Of a DNA stretch of 64,000 bases, positions 1 through 12,300 are shown piece by piece (position 1 is the stretch's first letter; each line of letters starts with the position of its first letter). The stretch comes from Persicaria tinctoria (taxonomy: Eukaryota > Streptophyta > Magnoliopsida > Caryophyllales > Polygonaceae): contig JBANSL010000016.1 in the NCBI GenBank assembly GCA_037127255.1, positions 8,620,501-8,684,500 on the forward strand. The letters run 5' to 3'. Both the position numbers and the translations under genes were made by a program. The notes beneath the pieces are model-generated. The model saw nothing but the letters and a program-made list of their open reading frames with translations. It was not told the origin of the DNA and did no database searches.

Positions 1-119
1 TGGGTTTTCAATTTTCTAATTAAAAAATAATAATTTCGAGAATGAATCTCAACCCTCCATTTATAATGATCCAATGGCCTATAATTGTTAACACTTAACA
101 CCGTAAGAGATAGAAACAC
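1..119. repeat. Right-end remnant of a TA-anchored inverted-repeat element
   Basis: The text 'ctcaaccctcc...aatgatccaatggcctataattgtt' resembles the right end of the complete element at 28027-29531, and both are followed by a CT then AT microsatellite. The element would start to the left of the window. The 'gtgcacacc' terminus itself is degraded here, so this is a tentative match. Confidence 0.35.
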
Positions 120-128
120 GTGACCCAA

Positions 129-311
<183 letters not shown>

Positions 312-336
312 AAATTTTGGGATTTTATGCGGGTTT

Positions 337-512
337 GCAGGGCGGGTTAATGGGTGGGTTAATGGGGCGGGTTATGGGTGAAAAATATTTATCCATAATA
401 CATCCATCACCCGCTTCACCCACACCCACTCCACCCGTCACCCACTTTTTTGCGGGTTCTCACCCGCAAAATTAATGCGGGTAAAGCGGATGGAGCGGGC
501 ACCCGCAAAATT
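337..512. repeat. GGGT/ACCC-rich imperfect foldback
   Basis: Several 'gcgggttaatgggtgggtt' type units are followed by inverted 'cacccgc' units ('caccccgct', 'acccgcaaaattaatgcgggt'). This looks like a short foldback or MITE remnant. No target duplication was identified and no gene is seen from here to the phosphofructokinase gene. Confidence 0.4.
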
Positions 513-844
513 CAAAATTAATGATCCAGGTCTCATTGACCTCATCTGAAATGATGCTATCGGATAACACCTTGGCGTATCCAAAATCTTACTTTATCAA
601 AAAAAAAAGAAAATAAAAAAAGAAAGAAAGATAAGTTTTCTAGCTATTTTTTTATATTGGATAGGTTGCTTCTTTATACCAGATTTTTTTGGAATATGGG
701 CTGACTTCTAATTTATTTTAGCCCAAATGGCCCAATTGATGTTGCCCATGTTTGCCACTTAATCAGCCCATTAAGGAGGGAAGCCAACATATATAATATA
801 ATAATATGTTTAAATCTGCCTAACATCCTTTGTCGTTTAACTTG

Positions 845-1122
845 GAAGATCCGCACTTTCCTAAGTTTTGCCCTTTTCATCTTGAATCTTCATCAACTCT
901 TAGATTTGCTGACAGCTTTTTATGAATTTTGAATTTTTCTTTGTTGATTTGTACTGCTTACTATTTACGTTTATGATTGATGACCTTGAAGATCCGCACT
1001 TCCCTAAGTTTTGCCCTTTTCGTCTTGAATCTTTATCGACTCTTAGATTTGCTGACAGCTTTTTATGAATTTTGAATTTTTCTTCGTTGATTTGTATTGC
1101 TTACTATTTACGTTCATGATTG
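845..1122. repeat. 143-bp tandem duplication
   Basis: Copy one starts at 845 and copy two at 988 (both begin 'gaagatccgcactt'), each ending near 'tttacgtt(t/c)atgattg'. The copies differ at only a few positions. The repeated unit has no long open frame and sits downstream of the phosphofructokinase gene. The other bases of 350-1370 show no gene. Confidence 0.85.
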
Positions 1123-1369
1123 TCCGCCTATCGATTCGTCAACCTATTCAGGTTCAGACTGGTTTAAACTCAAATTTTTCCTTAATAAAAAAAATCAACC
1201 AACACTAGTTGTAGAAGATGCTCAACGCGAAGAGATCGACTCCACTGTATAAAAAAAATGATCTAACATAACCCAACTTTTATTTTTATATAATTAGCAA
1301 AAGTCCTTATAACACACACAAAACTCCAAGTTTCAGGAGATGCCTAGGAGAATTGATCGAACTTGAGCT

Positions 1370-3699
1370 TCATCTCTTGACAAAATCAGGCTGGTTTGTA
1401 ACCGATCTAACCCACGCCCATTTATGATCTTCAGTATCCACCAAACTCTTCGCCTGAGCCACCTCCGTCACCGGAATGTATACATAGACTCCGTTGATTC
1501 GACCCGCAACAAACCCGGTGTACCCGGCCATAGCCCCGTGGATCCCCGAATGCGCCAGCAGCGTACAATACAAATTATCCGTCGCATTAGCTGGCACCGC
1601 TCTTATCATATAAGTCGGATCGATATACTTCACCGTGAACAACTCCCCTGGGTGATCCCTTCTCCACCAATTACCCAGCTCCGACTTCAACCATGCCCCG
1701 ACATCTAAGAAAATCGGATTCCCCGACTCATCGACTCTCCCTTCCTCTTCTCCGACTCTCGGTATCATGTCCTGCCCTGCACCTTCGGCCACGACCAACA
1801 CTGCGTGTCCGTTCTCCCTCAGCGTTTGCTCAATGAATTCGAAGAGCCCGCCTTTGCCTTCCAGGAAGAAGTCATTCTCCGGAATCAAACAGCAATCGAC
1901 GTCGCGGCTGCTTAAGGTTGCATAGAGAGCAATGTGGCCTGTGCTTCGGCCCATAAGCTTGACGAGTCCGATCCCGTTGACCGCGCTCTCAGCTTCTACG
2001 TGAGCTGCGCTGATTGCTTCCAGTGCCGTCTCAACCGCTGTCTGGAACCCGAATGACTGGTCTATTATCCCGACATCATTGTCAACTGTCTTCGGTATCC
2101 CGGTGACCGATATCTTCAAACCCCTGTGCCGGATTTCTTCGTATATCTTGACAGCTCCACGCATTGTCCCGTCTCCACCGATGATATAAACCTGCAATAG
2201 ACCACATATCCAATTACTAGCTAGACAAGCCTGAATCAACTTCGATGTACAAACTATTTAATTAGTACAATTCTCACAATATATTGTATAAGATTCTCAG
2301 CAATGCAACTTCAACCCTTGAACCTCACTCGTTGATGAACACTCACACGCATGTGGTCGAATGACTAACAAACTCACTTGATCTCTTCTGTACGAACAAT
2401 CTCACACACTCTCAAGAAGCTCACGCCACACACACCAACAAGTCACTTACAGGTCCATTATATACCTAGATATTTTTTGATGTGAGGGATCACGCCACAC
2501 ACACCAACAAGTCACTTACACGTCTAAATGTGCGGAGAGCACCGCCTGTCATTCTAAAGGGCTTTGATCCCCATTAACATCAATCCACATTAACATACAT
2601 GTAAGTTATACCAAACCCTATGGTTGTTATAAAAAAGAGCTGGACATCTCAAATGCGACTTGATATCGATCAACTTGGAAAAAGCTTGACTAGAGTTCAT
2701 TCTCGGTTATAAACACATTCTTAAGTTCAATTCAAATTGAGCCTTGGATTTTGTAAGATTTTTAGCTAGCTTTCAAGCTCTTCGGGTTGAAAAAAGCTCA
2801 AGCCGAACTCGTTCATTCACTAAATGTGCTGAATTTAAACACATTTTTAATCAAGCCTCCACATCTCATTTCTAAATAAAAGAGAATTCGACTTGAATAG
2901 CAACCCTGTCAGCCCCAACAACATATTGAAAAAACCTAACATTTGGCCCCCAAATCACAAATTTGTTCAATTAAAATGCATACACAAATCACAACCTCAT
3001 TTCCCACCATAACCCTTGAATTAACATCGATCAATTTAAAGTACGTAATGAAATATGTAAATGAATCACCTGATTGAAAGAGAAATGTTCGATGGAATCA
3101 ACAATCTTGAGAAGATCAAAGCCGCCCCTGGAAGTACCCAAAACAGTACCCCCTCTCTTATGCCAATCCTGAACCATCTTCGGATCCAGAGCCACCGGCG
3201 GCTCCGCCGAGTAAAACCCTCGGTAGCCGGACCTTATCCCGTAAATCTCGCGGGCGCCGTAGAGCTCCCAAAGGCCCACCACCAGCTCCCGGATCACGGT
3301 GTTCATGCCGGGGCAGAGCCCCCCGCACGTCACGATCGCCGCCTTCACGTAAGACGACGTCGTCGTGGCGGGGTCAAAGCAGATGCGCTTCCGGGGGCCG
3401 GCGCGGACGTAGGCCTGGGACCAGTAGGGGGATTTGGAGTTGGAGGCTGGGGATGATCCGACGTCGTATAGGACCTGGCGCAGGACGGCGTCGTTTTGGG
3501 AGATGTAGAAGCCGTCGATTGCTCGCGGGTGGTAGAACGGGTTGCTGTCGAGAGGGGTTGTGAAGGTCGGTAGTTCGGTGAGGTATTCGCTCAGATGGGG
3601 CGGTTTTGTGAGGCTGATGGGGTTCATCGGAGTTGTCACTTTTTCAGTGGTTTCGTCCCTTGCTGCCATTTTTGCTGGAGATATTCTTGCTTGCTTCAT
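1370..3699 (-). CDS. PFK2: ATP-dependent 6-phosphofructokinase, PFK2-type, two exons
   Basis: Phosphorylates fructose 6-phosphate with ATP in glycolysis; PFK2-type plant enzymes are expected in the cytosol. Coding exons are complement 3070-3699 and 2191-1370, joined by an 878-bp phase-0 GT..AG intron (2192-3069), giving about 483 residues from the first ATG. A second ATG ten codons in (MAARD) is an alternative start. Visible motifs are the nucleotide-binding '[16 protein letters not shown]', '[11 protein letters not shown]' (Gly after the GGD, as in ATP- rather than pyrophosphate-dependent enzymes), '[10 protein letters not shown]' with the catalytic Asp, and '[11 protein letters not shown]'. 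The protein lacks an obvious plastid transit peptide. Closest remembered relative is Arabidopsis PFK2, which fits the low exon number. No disruption was seen. Confidence 0.93.
2421..2520. repeat. 31-bp direct repeat inside the PFK2 intron
   Basis: 'tcacgccacacacaccaaca' plus 'agtcacttaca' occurs at 2421-2451 and again at 2490-2520, separated by 38 bases. It lies in the single PFK2 intron and does not touch the splice sites. Confidence 0.85.
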
Positions 3700-3880
3700 T
3701 GTTTACTGTAATTTGGATCACGTACTGTTAATTTTGTTTTGGGGGGTGATGGCCTGATGGCTGATGGGGGTGAGGAGGTGACGATGGTGTGTGAGCCGCC
3801 ACGTGGAGCATCTGCATTGCCACGTGTTGTTAAGCGGTCAGCGTGCTGGCAAGCCCGGAGGGACCAAAATATATAATACG
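3700..3880 (-). promoter_or_regulatory. PFK2 upstream region with two G-boxes and a TATA-like site
   Basis: CACGTG cores lie at 3800-3805 and 3821-3826, and a TATA-like stretch reading 'attatatatttt' on the minus strand lies at about 3867-3878. If this TATA is used, transcription starts near 3840 and the G-boxes would fall in the 5' leader. Otherwise they are promoter elements. Placement of the transcription start is an inference. Confidence 0.4.
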
Positions 3881-4746
3881 GAGTAACAACATTAACGTTC
3901 CCAACATTTTCCAACAGGAAAAAACGTTCCCATTCCCAACATTAACGTCTTGTTAGACCATCTACGTTCATGAATCCTTTCCCAGACTCATAACTTACTT
4001 TTTCACTGCCATGTCAGCTTATGAACCCTACTTCAGATTTTTAATTTTTCACCCCTCGTTCATAAACCCGACTTCGGACTCATAACTTACTTTTCTTTAT
4101 TTTTCATTTTTATTACATGAAATTTTCTTATATTAAATTCATAATATAATCTATATATGCTCGTTATCTTATTAATAATAATTATTATTATTATTAATTA
4201 TTACAATTAGTATAATTGTCGGATTTTTTTATCATTAAATATTATAATTAAGTTTATTATTAATAATAATTTTTTATTAAATATTATTAATTATAAAATA
4301 ATAATAATAATTTATTATTCTTACATATTAGTATCACTTTTGGATAATAAATTCCATGAATGTCATATGAAATAGGGTAATATTATATGGGTGTCATACG
4401 AAATAGGGTAATATTATGAATTTTTTTTCCTCAAAACATATGCAAAGTGGGTGTCTATATGTAGATAAAATTGAATTACATTCAAAAATATATATTTTTT
4501 ATTTTTTTATAATGTTAAAATGGTTGAAATAGCCATTTTAACATTTTATTTAACTAGTTTGCCATATGTCGTCTCCTGAATGGAGCTGCGTGGCAACAAC
4601 TAATTCAAAATTGATGAGGATGGGCAGGCATGCAGCACATCGCTTCACATCTCCATGGTGCCACACGACGTCGTTTTTTGCTCAAATAACTGACGCGCTG
4701 ACGTGGGACCCGCTTGCCCTCGATTTTGCTGCCCATAAACCCCACT

Positions 4747-4765
4747 TTTTGGGGTATCCGCATAT
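4747..4765. repeat. LINE target-site duplication, 3' side copy
   Basis: 'ttttggggtatccgcatat' (19 bp) is identical to 14919-14937. On the minus strand it follows the LINE poly(A). Confidence 0.93.
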
Positions 4766-4817
4766 TTTTTATTTTTTTTAAAAAACGGAAAAAATTTGAC
4801 CATAGAGCTGGGCTCTA

Positions 4818-7800
4818 TCAGCCAAGAGCATCCTTGCGGATGAGACAATGCAACAGAGAGTCATCAGGAGTCCAGATACCGCTGAAAAATGGAGTGATAC
4901 GGGATAAGCGATCAGCTACCAAATTTGCCTCACGGAAGACATGACGAATCTCAACAGAACCAAAAAAGCCCAGCGAGACTAGACTGTCCGAGACAATCAT
5001 TTCAGAGTCTCCAGTAGGCTTCCCCAAACCTTTCATACTTTTTATTATTGTTAAGTTGTCTCCTTCAATAATGAGATTTTTTATTTTTAGTTCTATCGCA
5101 GCCCGAAGCCCCATCCAGAGGCCCAAACTTTCGCAGCCACAGACAGAACTGATTGGTGATGGCCCATTTCCAGAGAAAATCGGGGTTCCTACCGAATCAC
5201 GAATGATGAATCCGTAAGTTCCCAAACCAACCGCGGAAAAGGATCCGTCAAAATTTAGCTTATGAGTTCCGATTGGTGGAGTTTCCCACTTGCTTCTCTT
5301 TCTCTTTGATATTGATCTTTATTTGTACTCTTTTGCGGGTGTTTGTTTGTTTTTTTCACAGTAGTCCGGGCAGTTCAAATTTGATGTCTTCCAGACATAT
5401 ACCTGTTCCTTTATAAAGGATAATATGCGTCTTATATCCGGGTTAATGTTTTCAAAAAGTGTTTTGTTTCTGAAGTACCAGATGCCCCACCAAGCAAAGG
5501 CGAGATCTTCAAAGCCTTTTGTTCCTATTGTAGTTTTGATTTCCCATAGAGTGGTGTTCAAGTGCTCGTCTTTGGTGAAGCAACCATTCATTTTCCGAAA
5601 CGTTCCCGGGTTATTTGCAATTAGTGTCTCTCTCGTAACAGGACAGATCCATAAAAGATGGCTTAGGTCTTCATAACAAGAGTCACAATGGGGGCAGTTT
5701 GTCGGGATCCCAAGGTTTCGAGAAGCTAGTTTGACAGAAGTGGGCACCCCGTTCTTAAGGATCTTCCATAGGAAAGATTTTATTTTCGGGGGGATGTCAA
5801 GTCCCCAAACCCAATTTGCATCCGATTTTTCATGTTTCTTGTGGTTGTATATCATATCCATTGCAGACCTAGTGCTGAACCAGCCATTTTTGCTCCATTT
5901 TCAGTAAAGTCTGTCAACTTGGACGTGTTGTGGTATTGGTATTGTTTTGATAGTTTCAATTAGGCTGTTTGGAATTATGTTTTGTAGTTCTGCGTGTAGT
6001 TTATCTTGATTCCATGTTTTGTTATCTTTGAGAAAATGTTGTATGTTGATTGTTTCGACTATGTGTTGATTTCCTAAGATAGATGCATTTATCGGAGTTT
6101 GTCCTAACCATTGGTCCTGCCAAAACTTGATAGAGGCACCGTCTCCAATAGACCAATTAAGGCCTTGTTTAAACAGCGGGACTAGCTTTATTAACTGAGT
6201 CCATTGCCAGGAAGAGACTCCCTGTTTCTGGTATGTGAGAATATTTTGTTTTTTAAGATATTTTTCCTTAATTAGTTTAACCCATGGGCTAGTTGGATCC
6301 GCTAATAGTTTCCAGAGTAGTTTCATCTGAAGAGCAGTATTCATATCCTTCGAGCTACGCAGCCCTAGCCCCCCATTTTCCTTTGTTTTGCAAACCTCAT
6401 ACCAACCGATGAGGGGCTTATGGTTGGGTCCTTTGTTCCAGAGGAAGTTCCGGTTTATCTTATCAAGTTCCATATGGACTGATTTTGGTAGCATAAAGCA
6501 TTGCATTATGTGTAAGGGTTTGGCAGCCAGTGTTGTTTTGATCAGGGTGCAACGGCCAGCTTGCGAGAGGCAACTCGTTTTCCATCTGTGAAGTTGTGAT
6601 TTTGTGTTTGTTAGGAGTTCCGTGAATTCCTCCTTTGTCATTCTTCCTTCGATTAGTGGGCAGCCCAAATATGTACCCATTTTAGGTGTGTGCGCTATTT
6701 CTAGCTCGTTTCTGATTAGATTTTTCTGTGTTGCCGTGACATTTTTGGATGCTTGGAATTGGGATTTGTGCCTATTTACCTTTTGTCCTGAAATAGCTGT
6801 GTAATCACTCAGAATTTTGTTAATTTGGTCGCAGCCGGTTTTGGTAGCTGATGCAAAGATAACGATATCATCTGCGAAAGCTAAGAAGGGAATTTTTGTT
6901 CCCCCTCGCGTGAGTTTGATTCCTATGTGGCTCTGTGATTTTTCCGATTCGTGTTGTAACCCACGGGCCAGAATTTCTGATATTATTAAGAAAAGATATG
7001 GCGATAGCGGACATCCTTGGCGTATTCCCCTTTCAGGAAAGAAGATTTCAGTGGGTTCATTGTTTACTAGCACCGAGTAAGTGACTGTGGTTATGCATTC
7101 TTTGATCCAAAGAGTGAATTTGGGTGAGAATCCAAGTTTAGACATAATGGAGAGTAAGAAATTCCAGTCTACCATATCGAATGCTTTTTCCATATCCAGT
7201 TTTACAGCCATCCAACCTGATTTTCCATTTTTCTTTGAGAAGGAGTGGAAAACTTCGTTTGCAATTAAGATGTTGTCTTGTATTGATCTGCCTGAAGAGA
7301 AGGCGCTTTGTAGTGGATTAGTTACTTTAGGGATTAACCTTTTGAGTCTTGAGGCTAGAATTTTGGATATAATTTTATATGTTGTTGTGCAGAGACTAAT
7401 AGGCCTATAATGAGATGTTGTGGTTGGGTTGTCTATTTTTGGAATTAATGCTATAAACGTATGGTTTGTTTGTTTCAGGATCCTACCACTTAGAAAGAAG
7501 CTTTTGACTGCTTTGATGACTGAGGGTTCTACAATATGCCAGTACTTTTTGAAGAAACCAGCTGGAAAACCATCAGGACCTGGGGATTTATCATTTGCCA
7601 GGCTAAAGACAACATTTTTAATTTCAGAGTTTGTTATTTGGCGAGTAAGCCATTCATTATCCTCGTTCGAGATTTCGTTCCCTACATGGTTAAGTAGGTT
7701 GTTTTGTGTTTGTTGCCTCGTATGTTGTGTAAATCTTTGGCTAAAATCGTGTTTGATGAGATTTCTAATATCTTCTTCACTGTTAAGTGTTATACCCGCC

Positions 7801-8957
7801 GTGGTTTGTAGGTGCTTTATTATGTTTCTATTTCGTCTTCCCGTTGCTATTTTATGGAAGTATTTAGTGTTGACGTCTATGGATTTTATGTGCATTCTTT
7901 TCGCCCTTTGTCCCCAATATTTGTTGAAAGGAGAGGAGGGAGGTGTGCTTTGAAGTGAGCCTTTTAATTTTGTTATCTAGGTTTTGGTTGTACGCATTGC
8001 AGAGAGTCTTTTGAGATTCTAGTAGATCTGTTTCTACTTGCTTTATTTGGCGGAAAACATTTCCAAAGGTTAATTTGCTCCAAAGCTTGCTTTTTCTTTA
8101 ACCTCTTGAAGTTTTTTTGTCAGTTTGAACATTTTCGAGCCAGGGGTGTCCAGCCTCCATGCTGAGTGCACAACTGATTCATAGTCTGGTTTCGTTGTCC
8201 ATGCCATTTCAAATTTGAAGGGTTGTAACTTTGGTTTACGGTTATCCATGAGGTCCAAAGTGATCTGTGCGTGGTCTGACTTAAGAAAAGCATGGTTTTT
8301 TGTACTAAGATTCGGGAATTGCTTTAGGATAGGGTGGCTAATTATTGCACGGTCTAGCTTTTCAAATATGTTGTCTATGCCATGTTCACGTTTCCTCCAA
8401 GTGTACTCGTTCCCGCAAGTTGGGGAATCTACCAGATTGAAAGTTCTAATAGTGTCTTGTAGTTTTGCAAATCTATTTGCAGATGGAATCCTGCCCCCTA
8501 GTTTGTCGGTAGGTTCTAATATTTCATTAAGGTCTCTTATGATAATCAGCGAGTCCTTAGCATTGCGAATATAGTCCGACAGTGTGGCCCAGAATTTGTT
8601 TTTTTCCTTTGCGTAAGGGGTTGCATAAACAAATAAGATTTCGACATCAATTTTGAGTGTCGTGTTTATATAGTCTGCCTGGATGATTCGGTCCGTCGAG
8701 TTTCTAATTGTGAATGTTTCATTATGGAATTGGGATTCTTTCCAGAGAAGGCAAAGCCCCCCCGCTAGACCATTGGATGGAATAAAGTGCATTCTGTCAA
8801 ATCCCGGTTTCCTCCAGCAATTGTCTAGCGGAGGGTTAGTTAATTTTGTTTCCGCTAGCATTAGGATTTTAATGTGCTCTGCTTTGGTTGTAGCTTCAAT
8901 GTGGGTCCAAACATTCTTTCTGCTAAGGCCTCTTATATTCCAAAAGCTAAACTTCAT
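4818..8957 (-). pseudogene. LINE ORF2: endonuclease, reverse transcriptase, RNase H (disrupted)
   Basis: This polyprotein nicks target DNA and reverse-transcribes the LINE RNA. The endonuclease part (8957-8070) opens 'MKFSFWNIRGLSRKN' and has 'AETKL' and 'SDHAQI'; the usual GDFN reads 'RDLN'. The frame then shifts near 8090 and again near 7940. The reverse transcriptase part (7895-5901) shows 'NDKSPGPDGFPAGFF', 'IRQGCPLSPYLF' and the catalytic 'FADDIVIF'. A TGA in place of an expected Trp codon ends this frame at 5901. The zinc-binding domain follows in the same frame (5861-5319), then a TAA at 5319-5321, then RNase H with 'LNFDGSF', 'CESLGLW', 'EGDNL' and 'VADRLS' ending at 4818. Domain order is that of plant L1 elements. 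Confidence 0.9.
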
Positions 8958-9366
8958 TTAAACCTTTTGAGGGAAAAAGGGTAGTTTCCTGGGTGAGAAC
9001 CTTGTTTATAGGAGTAGTGCTTATCCTTGTGTGTTTCAAGTGGTGATTTATGATCAAGCTTAAGCCGTTAGGAGGGTTATCAATAGTAAAAGACTTGGGA
9101 TAGAGGGGCACGTGAATTATCCAGGCAATGTGTTTGATATGGTTTATTTGTATTTTTATGTAGAGTTTTGTTTCTATTGTGGTTGAATAATTAGTCATGT
9201 GGTCGTTGGGAAGCCGGATGCCCAAGAGGAGTCCTATATATAACCAATTCATGGTTGTAGCTAAATTTTTAACAGTTGTGCGTTGGGGGTTCTTGTTTCT
9301 GATGTTTTTGTAGCATAAGTTTAATAGGAGCCAAGTAGCTGGTAGCCAAGACGTGGTAGTAATCAA
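8947..9366 (-). CDS. Probable frameshifted end of the extra LINE frame
   Basis: A 139-codon open frame whose composition (Ile, Thr, Asn, His, Trp rich; 'TTTSWLPATWLLLNL') matches the long frame just upstream and overlaps its last 98 bases in another frame. Its stop overlaps the ORF2 start: the bases 'atgaagtttag' hold both the ORF2 ATG and this TAG. I read it as the true carboxyl end of the 9269-12553 frame after one frameshift. No domain recognised. Confidence 0.4.
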   Translation of the reverse strand: MITTTSWLPATWLLLNLCYKNIRNKNPQRTTVKNLATTMNWLYIGLLLGIRLPNDHMTNYSTTIETKLYIKIQINHIKHIAWIIHVPLYPKSFTIDNPPNGLSLIINHHLKHTRISTTPINKVLTQETTLFPSKGLNEV

Positions 9367-12300
9367 ATGTATCAGCAGAATCCAGATTTATTTGGAATAA
9401 GTTTAAGCATTGAGGTGGTAATCTTAAACACAAAAAACTGTGAAGAAGGTTTAAGAGTACCCAAATGTCCTGATGTACAATCCAATTGTGAGGATTCCGA
9501 TGCAAACGGGTAGCTAATATGTGTGGGAGAAATATTTTGTAGTGATTTTTCCTTACATAGTTCATACTTGGTGGAATGATCATAGTAAGTTCTACCTTGC
9601 GGTGTTTGTAGCAGTGGTTGAATGATGCGATGTGCAGATTGTCATATTGTAGTCCAGGTGTTGTGCAACCCGTGGCAGGCTTCGATTGCTTGCTAGTTCC
9701 ATGTTGTTGGTGATCACAGTTTCTCAAGAGGTGGTTTCTTCGAGCCCATTTGTCCAAGGTTGGTTGCTGCAAGATTTGGGAGAGTATAATTTGCTCGAGA
9801 GAAAAACTCCCTCGAGCATAGTTAGTAAAATAGTTTATAACAGTATATTTTGTTCTATGTAAAGCAGAAAGCATCTTATCAGTACTTGAGATAAAACAAT
9901 GATAGGATGGTGAGTCTTTAAGCCTTAAACCATAGTAGATGGTTAAACTTATTAAGTTGTGTTGTAAACTAGGGGTTGAGTGTTGAGAAATATTAGTTAC
10001 AGATATTTCAAACCAGATTACAGTGGGAAAAAGGTGAGTATGTTTATAGTTTGTAGATGGTAGGTATGCATGATTCTCACCCTTAATTATCCAGCACACC
10101 AGCAAGTAGCACAAAGAAGAAGGATAACAGTCAGATATAATTTGAGAAACCATTGATAGGGCATAATCTATTCTTGTTTTCCTTCCAGAGAAAAGGTTCA
10201 ATATGCTATGTGAGGTATATATACAGATCATAGATGGATATGAGCAAGCTTGATAGAAAACAATAGTGAATTTGTTACAGTTAAGAGTATAGGCACTAGG
10301 CAAGTAATCAAATTGTAGACAGAATCTCGAATGAAGCTCATAATATTTAATGTCTTTAAATTGGGTGGTGTAGAAACAGTTAAGGGGGATCAGTTTTGCT
10401 TTATCATGGGTTTTGAGAGAGGAATCAAGGCAGATTGCAAGTAAGGGTAAGTAAATACTATTGAAAATCTTGACAGAAACCAAGCAATCAGTTTTGAGGC
10501 AAAAATTCAGAATGAGTTCATGATTTATAACTTCATTAATAGTAGAGAGTAGGGTACATGCAGATATACCAAAATACTTTGAGCACACACTGTAGATACA
10601 ACTAGAGTGAGTAAATAGCCATAAGATGATAATCAAATGCCAATACCAATTAAGAATTTCCCAAGAGGTAGTAGTTAAACAATTTGCTAAGGGTACAATT
10701 AGGTCATAAAAATTCACAGGAGCAGGCACTTCCTTTCCTTTATCAGTTAAAGGCCACAGGTTCAAGTGTGGGTGGTCAGGTGGTATGGTAATGCAGATAT
10801 CAAGCATAAGGCAGGTGTGACTGTACTGAGGGAGGAATTCTAGACAGATGGGGTATGAAGTCAGATACCAATCAACTGGAAAGATCCAAGAGGGGCCATC
10901 AAGTTCAAAACCCAAGCACATAAGCAAGTGGTGGTTAGGACTAAATCTGTGTGTGGCTATACAGCTGCGACTGAGGTTATTATTGTAGTTGATATGTGAC
11001 CTACTTATAGGCAGAAAGATATGGCTCAGTACTAGAGTAAGCAAAGAAGACCAGTTCTGGTGAAACTCTAGATCAAGACAAATATTTTGATATATGATAT
11101 AAGCAATCTTACAAGTATGTGAATGAGCAAGTTGAATATGAATAGGGCAAGTCTCAGAAGACCAGATCCAATAGCAATTAGGGAATAAGACATTAAGATC
11201 AACCAGGTCATTAGACAAAAAGGGTTCTAGATGATTCAATTCACAATTTTGCCAGCAGGTGGAAGTTAAGCCTTTACCAATTACAACCAGCTGGTTGTTT
11301 ATGTAATTTACTGATGCTTTTTTTATTGCTTCTTGATTAGATCCAATTAGAGTAGATTGATTGGCTTTAGATATAGTTAGGCAGTATTGAGGGGAATCAT
11401 AGGTGTAGCTAGATAAATAGGCTATATTAATCATAATAATTATAGTATAGTGGTGAAGGCAAATGTTATGATGCAGCAATGCAATACTCATTTCCAATAA
11501 CAGATAACAAATCATAAAGAGAAGAGGTGAGAAGACATCAGATTCGAAGTTCAAGCATATAATCATGTGGTAAATAAAATTGAGGCTTATTATAATTCTA
11601 AAGTTCTGAATGTAGGTATTAATATTGTGATTATGGGGATTTAATAATTTAGCTGGTCGCCGGAAGTTGGTGAGATTTTTCAGAGGCCATGGATTGATGT
11701 TCAGGTGTGACCCTGGATTATAACAAGGCTTTTGATATATGGAAAGAGATATGTAAATAATAGGAGTAGCTAGTATAGTAGAAAAGTGGCTAGACCAAGC
11801 AAACCAAAGCCAGGAGCAGGTAAAGCATGAGAATATAATACAAAGCAGATCAAATGTAATTTGATTATATTCCCTCCAGTATAGAATCAGCCAGCAAGTG
11901 GAGTTTAAAGATTCAAGACATTTATTGAGTTCCAGGTTGTATGATATAAGACCTAAAGGAGGATCTTGACTTAAATGCATAAGGTTGGTCTGAGAATAAA
12001 GTTTTGAAAAGTTGTGATGCAATTTCAGATAGTCAACAGTTATGGAATTTAGAAGGAACTCTTTATAGAAAAAGCAGTGGTATTTATACAAAAAAAGCAT
12101 GTGGTTGGGAATATAGTTAGGTATATAATGAAGATAGGAAAGAGTGGTTGCTTTGTGATGTTCTTGTGAAAGGTTTATTGTAAACAAGGTTGTATTCTGG
12201 TTTACTAAATACCATACAAACATGTTCAGACAGTTTGGTAGTACATAATATATATTTTGATTAATAACCAAGATCATATTACAAGCATTAGATAGGGCAA

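Noticed and set aside
3061..3456. 131-codon plus-strand frame opposite PFK2 exon 1
   Set aside because: It is the antisense of a well-supported enzyme exon in GC-rich DNA.
6388..8961. Several plus-strand frames of 66-177 codons opposite LINE ORF2
   Set aside because: All lie antisense to endonuclease and reverse transcriptase codons and show no domain.
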